Positions 51,041-62,986 of a stretch of 64,000 nt of DNA are shown piece by piece. The position numbers were made by a program, and so were the translations under genes. Position 1 is the first letter of the stretch, and every line of letters begins with the position of its first letter. Under the pieces are notes generated by a model. That model was not told the DNA's origin, searched no databases, and was given only the letters and a program-made list of their open reading frames with translations. The stretch is from assembly GCA_963691705.1 (NCBI GenBank), contig OY829539.1:8496501-8560500 (forward strand), in the 5' to 3' direction. The stretch is from Viola odorata (taxonomy: Eukaryota > Streptophyta > Magnoliopsida > Malpighiales > Violaceae).

Positions 51041-54000
51041 AATTTCTCCATGTACTAATGTACTCGGATTGATATGCAAACTCTATTTTTGTGCTGTGTT
51101 ATCTGCATTTTGAGTGACTAAACATATAGCCTTGTTTGCGAGCGAGTGAGTAAACACATATCTGGTGAGGGCTGCTCGTGACTAGGCCTGATATGGAAAA
51201 GTTCTACCTTTGGGGTCGGTATCCCAATGCTTTAATGCAGGTGTGCATCTAGGCAGGAAGCGCCTTATCGAGACCTGGACAATTGACGGGTTTGATCATT
51301 CCAGTGCTTTGGTTGTTTGTGTTCATGTTTTGGTACTGTTTTTAATTTTGTGAATGCTCAAGGGCGACCATTGGGCAGTGTGGGGATATTTGATTACATG
51401 TATTTTATGCATGTTTTTCCTTCCATTCTTACCTCGATTTAGGCCTTGATACTACTAATTCGCTCGTGTTTCCATCTTTATCGCAGATCAAGGCCAAGAA
51501 GCAGAAATGTGCTAAAAGACATACTTTCTGGGCAATTTCAGAAGAGTTTAAGCTTCAAGACTAGCGTCGAGACCATAGACACCAATTTCTCCATGTACTA
51601 ATGTACTCGGATTGATATGCAAACTCTATTTTTGTGCTGTGTTATCTGCATTTTGAGTGACTAAACATATAGCCTTGTTTGCGAGCGAGTGAGTAAACAC
51701 ATATCTGGTGAGGGCTGCTCGTGACTAGCCCTGATGTGGAAAAGTTCTACCTTTGGGGTCGGTATCCCAATGCTTTAATGCAGGTGTGCATCTAGGCAGG
51801 AAGCGCCTTATCGAGACCTTGATAATTAACGGGTTTGATCATTCCAGTGCTTTGGTTGTTTGTGTTCATGTTTTGGGACAGTTTTTAATTTTGTGAATGC
51901 TCAAGGGCGAGCATTGGGCAGTGTGGGGATATTTGATTACATGTATTTTATGCATGTTTTTCCTTCCATTCTTACCTCGATTTAGGCCTTGATACTACTA
52001 ATTCGCTCCTGTTTCCATCTTTATCGCAGATCAAGGCCAAGAAGCAGAAATGTGCTAAAAGACATACTTTCTGGGAAATTTCAGAAGAGTTTAAGCTTCA
52101 AGACTAGCGTCGAGACCATAGACACCAATTTCTCCATGTACTAATGTACTCGGATTGATATGCAAACTCTATTTTTGTGCTGTGTTATCTGCATTTTGAG
52201 TGACTAAACATATAGGCTTGTTTGCGAGCGAGTGAGTAAACACATATCTGGTGAGGGCTGCTCGTGACTAGGCCTGATATGGAAAAGTTCTACCTTTGGG
52301 GTCGGTATCCCAATGCTTTAATGCAGGTGTGCATCTAGGCAGGAAGCGCCTTATCGAGACCTTGATAATTAACGGGTTTGATCATTCCAGTGCTTTGGTT
52401 GTTTGTGTTCATGTTTTGGGACTGTTTTTAATTTTGTGAATGCTCAAGGGCGACCATTGGGCAGTGTGGGGATATTTGATTACATGTATTTTATGCATGT
52501 TTTTCCTTCCATTCTTACCTCGATTTAGGCCTTGATACTACTAATTCGCTCGTGTTTCCATCTTTATCGCAGATCAAGGCCATGAAGCAGAAATGTGCTA
52601 AAAGACATACTTTCTGGGCAATTTCAGAAGAGTTTAAGCTTCAAGACTAACGTCGAGACCATAGACACCAATTTCTCCATGTACTAATGTACTCGGATTG
52701 ATATGCAAACTCTATTTTTGTGCTGTGTTATCTGCATTTTGAGTGACTAAACATATAGCCTTGTTTGCGAGCGAGTGAGTAAACACATATCTGGTGAGGG
52801 CTGCTCGTGACTAGGCCTGATATGGAAAAGTTCTACCTTTGGGGTCGGTATCCCAATGCTTTAATGCAGGTGTGCATCTAGGCAGGAAGCGCCTTATCGA
52901 GACCTGGACAATTGACGGGTTTGATCACTCCAGTGCTTTGGTTGTTTGTGTTCATGTTTTGGTACTATTTTTAATTTTGTGAATGCTCAAGGGCGACCAT
53001 TGGGCAGTGTGGGGATATTTGATTACATGTATTTTATGCATGTTTTTCCTTCCATTCTTACCTCGATTTAGGCCTTGATACTACTAATTCGCTCGTGTTT
53101 CCATCTTTATCGCAGATCAAGGCCAATAAGCAGAAATGTGCTAAAAGACATACTTTCTGGGCAATTTCAGAAGAGTTTAAGCTTCAAGACTAGCGTCGAG
53201 ACCATAGACACCAATTTCTCCATGTACTAATGTACTCGGATTGATATGCAAACTCTATTTTTGTGCTGTGTTATCTGCATTTTGAGTGACTAAACATATA
53301 GCCTTGTTTGCGAGCGAGTGAGTAAACACATATCTGGTGAGGGCTGCTCGTGACTAGGCCTGATATGGAAAAGTTCTACCTTTGGGGTCGGTATCCCAAT
53401 GCTTTAATGCAGGTGTGCATCTAGGCAGGAAGCGCCTTATCGAGACCTGGACAATTGACGGGTTTGATCATTCCAGTGCTTTGGTTGTTTGTGTTCATGT
53501 TTTGGTACTGTTTTTAATTTTGTGAATGCTCAAGGGCGACCATTGGGCAGTGTGGGGATATTTGATTACATGTATTTTATGCATGTTTTTCCTTCCATTC
53601 TTACCTCGATTTAGGCCTTGATACTACTAATTCGCTCGTGTTTCCATCTTTATCGCAGATCAAGGCCAAGAAGCAGAAATGTGCTAAAAGACATACTTTC
53701 TGGGAAATTTCAGAAGAGTTTAAGCTTCAAGACTAGCGTCGAGACCATAGACACCAATTTCTCCATGTACTAATGTACTCGGATTGATATGCAAACTCTA
53801 TTTTTGTGCTGTGTTATCTGCATTTTGAGTGACTAAACATATAGGCTTGTTTGCGAGCGAGTGAGTAAACACATATCTGGTGAGGGCTGCTCGTGACTAG
53901 GCCTGATATGGAAAAGTTCTACCTTTGGGGTCGGTATCCCAATGCTTTAATGCAGGTGTGCATCTACGCAGGAAGCGCCTTATCGAGACCTTGATAATTA

Positions 54001-54298
54001 ACGGGTTTGATCATTCCAGTGCTTTGGTTGTTTGTGTTCATGTTTTGGGACTGTTTTTAATTTTGTGAATGCTCCAGGGCGACCATTGGGCAGTGTGGGG
54101 ATATTTGATTACATGTATTTTATGCATGTTTTTCCTTCCATTCTTACCTCGATTTAGGCCTTGATACTACTAATTCGCTCGTGTTTCCATCTTTATCGCA
54201 GATCAAGGCCATGAAGCAGAAATGTGCTAAAAGACATACTTTCTGGGCAATTTCAGAAGAGTTTAAGCTTCAAGACTAGCGTCGAGACCATAGACACC

Positions 54299-57200
54299 AA
54301 TTTCTCCATGTACTAATGTACTCGGATTGATATGCAAACTCTATTTTTGTGCTGTGTTATCTGCATTTTGAGTGACTAAACATATAGCCTTGTTTGCGAG
54401 CGAGTGAGTAAACACATATCTGGTGAGGGCTGCTCGTGACTAGCCCTGATGTGGAAAAGTTCTACCTTTGGGGTCGGTATCCCAATGCTTTAATGCAGGT
54501 GTGCATCTAGGCAGGAAGCGCCTTATCGAGACCTTGATAATTAACGGGTTTGATCATTCCAGTGCTTTGGTTGTTTGTGTTCATGTTTTGGGACAGTTTT
54601 TAATTTTGTGAATGCTCAAGGGCGAGCATTGGGCAGTGTGGGGATATTTGATTACATGTATTTTATGCATGTTTTTCCTTCCATTCTTACCTCGATTTAG
54701 GCCTTGATACTACTAATTCGCTCCTGTTTCCATCTTTATCGCAGATCAAGGCCAAGAAGGAGAAATGTGCGAAAAGACATACTTTCTGGGCAATTTCAGA
54801 AGAGTTTAAGCTTCAAGACTAGCGTCGAGACCATAGACACCAATTTCTCCATGTACTAATGTACTCGGATTGATATGCAAACTCTATTTTTGTGCTGTGT
54901 TATCTGCATTTTGAGTGACTAAACATATAGCCTTGTTTGCGAGCGAGTGAGTAAACACATATCTGGTGAGGGCTGCTCGTGACTAGGCCTGATGTGGAAA
55001 AGTTCTACCTTTGGGGTCGGTATCCCAATGCTTTAATGCAGGTGTGCATCTAGGCAGGAAGCGCCTTATCGAGACCTGGACAATTGACGGGTTTGATCAT
55101 TCCAGTGCTTTGGTTGTTTGTGTTCATGTTTTGGTACTGTTTTTAATTTTGTGAATGCTCAAGGGCGACCATTGGGCAGTGTGGGGATATTTGATTACAT
55201 GTATTTTATGCATGTTTTTCCTTCCATTCTTACCTCGATTTAGGCCTTGATACTACTAATTCGCTCGTGTTTCCATCTTTATCGCAGATCAAGGCCAAGA
55301 AGCAGAAATGTGCTAAAAGACATACTTTCTGGGAAATTTCAGAAGAGTTTAAGCTTCAAGACTAGCGTCGAGACCATAGACACCAATTTCTCCATGTACT
55401 AATGTACTCGGATTGATATGCAAACTCTATTTTTGTGCTGTGTTATCTGCATTTTGAGTGACTAAACATATAGGCTTGTTTGCGAGCGAGTGAGTAAACA
55501 CATATCTGGTGAGGGCTGCTCGTGACTAGGCCTGATATGGAAAAGTTCTACCTTTGGGGTCGGTATCCCAATGCTTTAATGCAGGTGTGCATCTAGGCAG
55601 GAAGCGCCTTATCGAGACCTTGATAATTAACGGGTTTGATCATTCCAGTGCTTTGGTTGTTTGTGTTCATGTTTTGGGACTGTTTTTAATTTTGTGAATG
55701 CTCAAGGGCGACCATTGGGCAGTGTGGGGATATTTGATTACATGTATTTTATGCATGTTTTTCCTTCCATTCTTACCTCGATTTAGGCCTTGATACTACT
55801 AATTCGCTCGTGTTTCCATCTTTATCGCAGATCAAGGCCAAGAAGCAGAAATGTGCGAAAAGACATACTTTCTGGGAAATTTCAGAAGAGTTTAAGCTTC
55901 AAGACTAGCGTCGAGACCATAGACACCAATTTCTCCATGAACTAATGTACTCGGATTGATATGCAAACTCTATTTTTGTGCTGTGTTATCTGCATTTTGA
56001 GTGACTAAACATATAGCCTTGTTTGCGAGCGAGTGAGTAAACACATATCTGGTGAGGGCTGCTCGTGACTAGCCCTGATGTGGAAAAGTTCTACCTTTGG
56101 GGTCGGTATCCCAATGCTTTAATGCAGGTGTGCATCTAGGCAGGAAGCGCCTTATCGAGACCTTGATAATTAACGGGTTTGATCATTCCAGTGCTTTGGT
56201 TGTTTGTGTTCATGTTTTGGGACAGTTTTTAATTTTGTGAATGCTCAAGGGCGAGCATTGGGCAGTGTGGGGATATTTGATTACATGTATTTTATGCATG
56301 TTTTTCCTTCCATTCTTACCTCGATTTAGGCCTTGATACTACTAATTCGCTCCTGTTTCCATCTTTATCGCAGATCAAGGCCAAGAAGGAGAAATGTGCG
56401 AAAAGACATACTTTCTGGGCAATTTCAGAAGAGTTTAAGCTTCAAGACTAGCGTCGAGACCATAGACACCAATTTCTCCATGTACTAATGTACTCGGATT
56501 GATATGCAAACTCTATTTTTGTGCTGTGTTATCTGCATTTTGAGTGACTAAACATATAGCCTTGTTTGCGAGCGAGTGAGTAAACACATATCTGGTGAGG
56601 GCTGCTCGTGACTAGGCCTGATGTGGAAAAGTTCTACCTTTGGGGTCGGTATCCCAATGCTTTAATGCAGGTGTGCATCTAGGCAGGAAGCGCCTTATCG
56701 AGACCTGGACAATTGACGGGTTTGATCATTCCAGTGCTTTGGTTGTTTGTGTTCATGTTTTGGTACTGTTTTTAATTTTGTGAATGCTCAAGGGCGACCA
56801 TTGGGCAGTGTGGGGATATTTGATTACATGTATTTTATGCATGTTTTTCCTTCCATTCTTACCTCGATTTAGGCCTTGATACTACTAATTCGCTCGTGTT
56901 TCCATCTTTATCGCAGATCAAGGCCAAGAAGCAGAAATGTGCTAAAAGACATACTTTCTGGGAAATTTCAGAAGAGTTTAAGCTTCAAGACTAGCGTCGA
57001 GACCATAGACACCAATTTCTCCATGTACTAATGTACTCGGATTGATATGCAAACTCTATTTTTGTGCTGTGTTATCTGCATTTTGAGTGACTAAACATAT
57101 AGGCTTGTTTGCGAGCGAGTGAGTAAACACATATCTGGTGAGGGCTGCTCGTGACTAGGCCTGATATGGAAAAGTTCTACCTTTGGGGTCGGTATCCCAA

Positions 57201-57556
57201 TGCTTTAATGCAGGTGTGCATCTAGGCAGGAAGCGCCTTATCGAGACCTTGATAATTAACGGGTTTGATCATTCCAGTGCTTTGGTTGTTTGTGTTCATG
57301 TTTTGGGACTGTTTTTAATTTTGTGAATGCTCAAGGGCGACCATTGGGCAGTGTGGGGATATTTGATTACATGTATTTTATGCATGTTTTTCCTTCCATT
57401 CTTACCTCGATTTAGGCCTTGATACTACTAATTCGCTCGTGTTTCCATCTTTATCGCAGATCAAGGCCAAGAAGCAGAAATATGCTAAAAGACATACTTT
57501 CTGGGAAATTTCAGAAGAGTTTAAGCTTCAAGACTAGCGTCGAGACCATAGACACC
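54299..57556. repeat. Two Ac-B2-I trimers, M101-M106
   Basis: 54299-55927 and 55928-57556 are two 1629-bp units. The first two slots match except for private A13 in M104. The I slots differ: M103 has G473 while M106 has A469 (AAATATGC), and both have A493. An earlier copy of the trimer stands at 34210. Confidence 0.85.
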
Positions 57557-60500
57557 AATTTCTCCATGTACTAATGTACTCGGATTGATATGCAAACTCT
57601 ATTTTTGTGCTGTGTTATCTGCATTTTGAGTGACTAAACATATAGGCTTGTTTGCGAGCGAGTGAGTAAACACATATCTGGTGAGGGCTGCTCGTGACTA
57701 GGCATGATGTGGAAAAGTTCTACCTTTGGGGTCGGTATCCCAATGCTTTAATGCAGGTGTGCATCTAGGCAGGAAGCGCCTTATCGAGACCTGGACAATT
57801 GACGGGTTTGATCATTCCAGTGCTTTGGTTGTTTGTGTTCATGTTTTGGTACTGTTTTTAATTTTGTGAATGCTCAAGGGCGACCATTGGGCAGTGTGGG
57901 GATATTTGATTACATGTATTTTATGCATGTTTTTCCTTCCATTCTTACCTCGATTTAGGCCTTGATACTACTAATTCGCTCGTGTTTCCATCTTTATCGC
58001 AGATCAAGGCCAAGAAGCAGAAATGTGCGAAAAGACATACTTTCTGGGAAATTTCAGAAGAGTTTAAGCTTCAAGACTAGCGTCGAGACCATAGACACCA
58101 ATTTCTCCATGTACTAATGTACTCGGATTGATATGCAAACTCTATTTTTGTGCTGTGTTATCTGCATTTTGAGTGACTAAACATATAGCCTTGTTTGCGA
58201 GCGAGTGAGTAAACACATATCTGGTGAGGGCTGCTCGTGACTAGGCCAGATGTGGAAAAGTTCTACCTTTGGGGTCGGTATCCCAATGCTTTAATGCAGG
58301 TGTGCATCTAGGCAGGAAGCGCCTTATCGAGACCTGGACAATTGACGGGTTTGATCATTCCAGTGCTTTGGTTGTTTGTGTTCATGTTTTGGTACTGTTT
58401 TTAATTTTGTGAATGCTCAAGGGCGACCATTGGGCAGTGTGGGGATATTTGATTACATGTATTTTATGCATGTTTTTCCTTCCATTCTTACCTCGATTTA
58501 GGCCTTGATACTACTAATTCGCTCGTGTTTCCATCTTTATCGCAGATCAAGGCCAAGAAGCAGAAATGTGCTAAAAGACATACTTTCTGGGCAATTTCAG
58601 AAGAGTTTAAGCTTCAAGACTAGCGTCGAGACCATAGACACCAATTTCTCCATGTACTAATGTACTCGGATTGATATGCAAACTCTATTTTTGTGTTGTG
58701 TTATCTGCATTTTGAGTGACTAAACATATAGGCTTGTTTGCGAGCGAGTGAGTAAACACATATCTGGTGAGGGCTGCTCGTGACTAGGCCTGATATGGAA
58801 AAGTTCTACCTTTGGGGTCGGTATCCCAATGCTTTAATGCAGGTGTGCATCTAGGCAGGAAGCGCCTTATCGAGACCTGGACAATTGACGGGTTTGATCA
58901 TTCCAGTGCTTTGGTTGTTTGTGTTCATGTTTTGGTACTGTTTTTAATTTTGTGAATGCTCAAGGGCGACCATTGGGCAGTGTGGGGATATTTGATTACA
59001 TGTATTTTATGCATGTTTTTCCTTCCATTCTTACGTCGATTTAGGCCTTGATACTACTAATTCGCTCGTGTTTCCATCTTTATCGCAGATCAAGGCCAAG
59101 AAGCAGAAATGTGCTAAAAGACATACTTTCTGGGCAATTTCAGAAGAGTTTAAGCTTCAAGACTAGCGTCGAGACCATAGACACCAATTTCTCCATGTAC
59201 TAATGTACTCGGATTGATATGCAAACTCTATTTTTGTGCTGTGTTATCTGCATTTTGAGTGACTAAACATATAGCCTTGTTTGCGAGCGAGTGAGTAAAC
59301 ACATATCTGGTGAGGGCTGCTCGTGACTAGGCCTGATGTGGAAAAGTTCTACCTTTGGGGTCGGTATCCCAATGCTTTAATGCAGGTGTGCATCTAGGCA
59401 GGAAGCGCCTTATCGAGACCTTGATAATTAACGGGTTTGATCATTCCAGTGCTTTGGTTGTTTGTGTTCATGTTTTGGGACAGTTTTTAATTTTGTGAAT
59501 GCTCAAGGGCGAGCATTGGGCAGTGTGGGGATATTTGATTACATGTATTTTATGCATGTTTTTCCTTCCATTCTTACCTCGATTTAGGCCTTGATACTAC
59601 TAATTCGCTCCTGTTTCCATCTTTATCGCAGATCAAGGCCAAGAAGGAGAAATGTGCGAAAAGACATACTTTCTGGGCAATTTCAGAAGAGTTTAAGCTT
59701 CAAAACTAGCGTCGAGACCATAGACACCAATTTCTCCATGTACTAATGTACTCGGATTGATATGCAAACTCTATTTTTGTGCTGTGTTATCTGCATTTTG
59801 AGTGACTAAACATATAGCCTTGTTTGCGAGCGAGTGAGTAAACACATATCTGGTGAGGGCTGCTCGTGACTAGGCCTGATGTGGAAAAGTTCTACCTTTG
59901 GGGTCGGTATCCCAATGCTTTAATGCAGGTGTGCATCTAGGCAGGAAGCGCCTTATCGAGACCTGGACAATTGACGGGTTTGATCATTCCAGTGCTTTGG
60001 TTGTTTGTGTTCATGTTTTGGTACTGTTTTTAATTTTGTGAATGCTCAAGGGCGACCATTGGGCAGTGTGGGGATATTTGATTACATGTATTTTATGCAT
60101 GTTTTTCCTTCCATTCTTACCTCGATTTAGGCCTTGATACTACTAATTCGCTCGTGTTTCCATCTTTATCGCAGATCAAGGCCAAGAAGCAGAAATATGC
60201 TAAAAGACATACTTTCTGGGAAATTTCAGAAGAGTTTAAGCTTCAAGACTAGCGTCGAGACCATAGACACCAATTTCTCCATGTACTAATGTACTCGGAT
60301 TGATATGCAAACTCTATTTTTGTGCTGTGTTATCTGCATTTTGAGTGACTAAACATATAGGCTTGTTTGCGAGCGAGTGAGTAAACACATATCTGGTGAG
60401 GGCTGCTCGTGACTAGGCATGATGTGGAAAAGTTCTACCTTTGGGGTCGGTATCCCAATGCTTTAATGCAGGTGTGCATCTAGGCAGGAAGCGCCTTATC

Positions 60501-62986
60501 GAGACCTGGACAATTGACGGGTTTGATCATTCCAGTGCTTTGGTTGTTTGTGTTCATGTTTTGGTACTGTTTTTAATTTTGTGAATGCTCAAGGGCGACC
60601 ATTGGGCAGTGTGGGGATATTTGATTACATGTATTTTATGCATGTTTTTCCTTCCATTCTTACCTCGATTTAGGCCTTGATACTACTAATTCGCTCGTGT
60701 TTCCATCTTTATCGCAGATCAAGGCCAAGAAGCAGAAATGTGCGAAAAGACATACTTTCTGGGAAATTTCAGAAGAGTTTAAGCTTCAAGACTAGCGTCG
60801 AGACCATAGACACCAATTTCTCCATGTACTAATGTACTCGGATTGATATGCAAACTCTATTTTTGTGCTGTGTTATCTGCATTTTGAGTGACTAAACATA
60901 TAGCCTTGTTTGCGAGCGAGTGAGTAAACACATATCTGGTGAGGGCTGCTCGTGACTAGGCCAGATGTGGAAAAGTTCTACCTTTGGGGTCGGTATCCCA
61001 ATGCTTTAATGCAGGTGTGCATCTAGGCAGGAAGCGCCTTATCGAGACCTGGACAATTGACGGGTTTGATCATTCCAGTGCTTTGGTTGTTTGTGTTCAT
61101 GTTTTGGTACTGTTTTTAATTTTGTGAATGCTCAAGGGCGACCATTGGGCAGTGTGGGGATATTTGATTACATGTATTTTATGCATGTTTTTCCTTCCAT
61201 TCTTACCTCGATTTAGGCCTTGATACTACTAATTCGCTCGTGTTTCCATCTTTATCGCAGATCAAGGCCAAGAAGCAGAAATGTGCTAAAAGACATACTT
61301 TCTGGGCAATTTCAGAAGAGTTTAAGCTTCAAGACTAGCGTCGAGACCATAGACACCAATTTCTCCATGTACTAATGTACTCGGATTGATATGCAAACTC
61401 TATTTTTGTGTTGTGTTATCTGCATTTTGAGTGACTAAACATATAGGCTTGTTTGCGAGCGAGTGAGTAAACACATATCTGGTGAGGGCTGCTCGTGACT
61501 AGGCCTGATATGGAAAAGTTCTACCTTTGGGGTCGGTATCCCAATGCTTTAATGCAGGTGTGCATCTAGGCAGGAAGCGCCTTATCGAGACCTGGACAAT
61601 TGACGGGTTTGATCATTCCAGTGCTTTGGTTGTTTGTGTTCATGTTTTGGTACTGTTTTTAATTTTGTGAATGCTCAAGGGCGACCATTGGGCAGTGTGG
61701 GGATATTTGATTACATGTATTTTATGCATGTTTTTCCTTCCATTCTTACGTCGATTTAGGCCTTGATACTACTAATTCGCTCGTGTTTCCATCTTTATCG
61801 CAGATCAAGGCCAAGAAGCAGAAATGTGCTAAAAGACATACTTTCTGGGCAATTTCAGAAGAGTTTAAGCTTCAAGACTAGCGTCGAGACCATAGACACC
61901 AATTTCTCCATGTACTAATGTACTCGGATTGATATGCAAACTCTATTTTTGTGCTGTGTTATCTGCATTTTGAGTGACTAAACATATAGCCTTGTTTGCG
62001 AGCGAGTGAGTAAACACATATCTGGTGAGGGCTGCTCGTGACTAGGCCTGATGTGGAAAAGTTCTACCTTTGGGGTCGGTATCCCAATGCTTTAATGCAG
62101 GTGTGCATCTAGGCAGGAAGCGCCTTATCGAGACCTTGATAATTAACGGGTTTGATCATTCCAGTGCTTTGGTTGTTTGTGTTCATGTTTTGGGACAGTT
62201 TTTAATTTTGTGAATGCTCAAGGGCGAGCATTGGGCAGTGTGGGGATATTTGATTACATGTATTTTATGCATGTTTTTCCTTCCATTCTTACCTCGATTT
62301 AGGCCTTGATACTACTAATTCGCTCCTGTTTCCATCTTTATCGCAGATCAAGGCCAAGAAGGAGAAATGTGCGAAAAGACATACTTTCTGGGCAATTTCA
62401 GAAGAGTTTAAGCTTCAAAACTAGCGTCGAGACCATAGACACCAATTTCTCCATGTACTAATGTACTCGGATTGATATGCAAACTCTATTTTTGTGCTGT
62501 GTTATCTGCATTTTGAGTGACTAAACATATAGCCTTGTTTGCGAGCGAGTGAGTAAACACATATCTGGTGAGGGCTGCTCGTGACTAGGCCTGATGTGGA
62601 AAAGTTCTACCTTTGGGGTCGGTATCCCAATGCTTTAATGCAGGTGTGCATCTAGGCAGGAAGCGCCTTATCGAGACCTGGACAATTGACGGGTTTGATC
62701 ATTCCAGTGCTTTGGTTGTTTGTGTTCATGTTTTGGTACTGTTTTTAATTTTGTGAATGCTCAAGGGCGACCATTGGGCAGTGTGGGGATATTTGATTAC
62801 ATGTATTTTATGCATGTTTTTCCTTCCATTCTTACCTCGATTTAGGCCTTGATACTACTAATTCGCTCGTGTTTCCATCTTTATCGCAGATCAAGGCCAA
62901 GAAGCAGAAATGTGCGAAAAGACATACTTTCTGGGAAATTTCAGAAGAGTTTAAGCTTCAAGACTAGCGTCGAGACCATAGACACC
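57557..62986. repeat. Young pentamer, two copies (M107-111 and M112-116)
   Basis: Two 2715-bp units share five private marks in the same slots: A148 (GGCATGATG) in slot 1, A149 (GGCCAGATG) in slot 2, T54 (GTGTTGTG) and G393 (CTTACGTCG) in slot 3, and A519 (TTCAAAACTAG) in slot 4. None occurs to the left of 57557. The first four slots look identical. The fifth differs: M111 has A469 and T473, M116 has G469 and G473. This is a separate higher-order repeat, unrelated in slot order to the A-E-F-E-G pentamer although of the same length. Confidence 0.88.
62444..62986. repeat. M116, hybrid of slot 5 and slot 1 of the young pentamer
   Basis: The front agrees with M111 (C90, C148, G153); the tail agrees with M112 (G469, G473, A493). 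The next monomer, M117, is a slot 2 copy, so slot 1 is missing. A crossover in p149-468 between a slot 5 and the following slot 1 explains both facts. Confidence 0.78.

Larger units (their letters stand above)
48326..54298. repeat. Hybrid-rich block M90-M100
   Basis: M90-M92 and M96-M98 are paired at a 3258-bp spacing (six monomers). M90 and M96 are Ac fronts with B2 tails, M91 and M97 are I with T457 (CCATGAAG), and M92 and M98 are G-like with T458 (CCAATAAG). M94 is an Ac front with an I tail. M93, M95 and M99 are G-like. M100 is I with T457 plus private C212 and C320. Other private changes: T233 in M90, G304 in M93, A524 in M97, C259 and A298 in M98. Confidence 0.8.
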
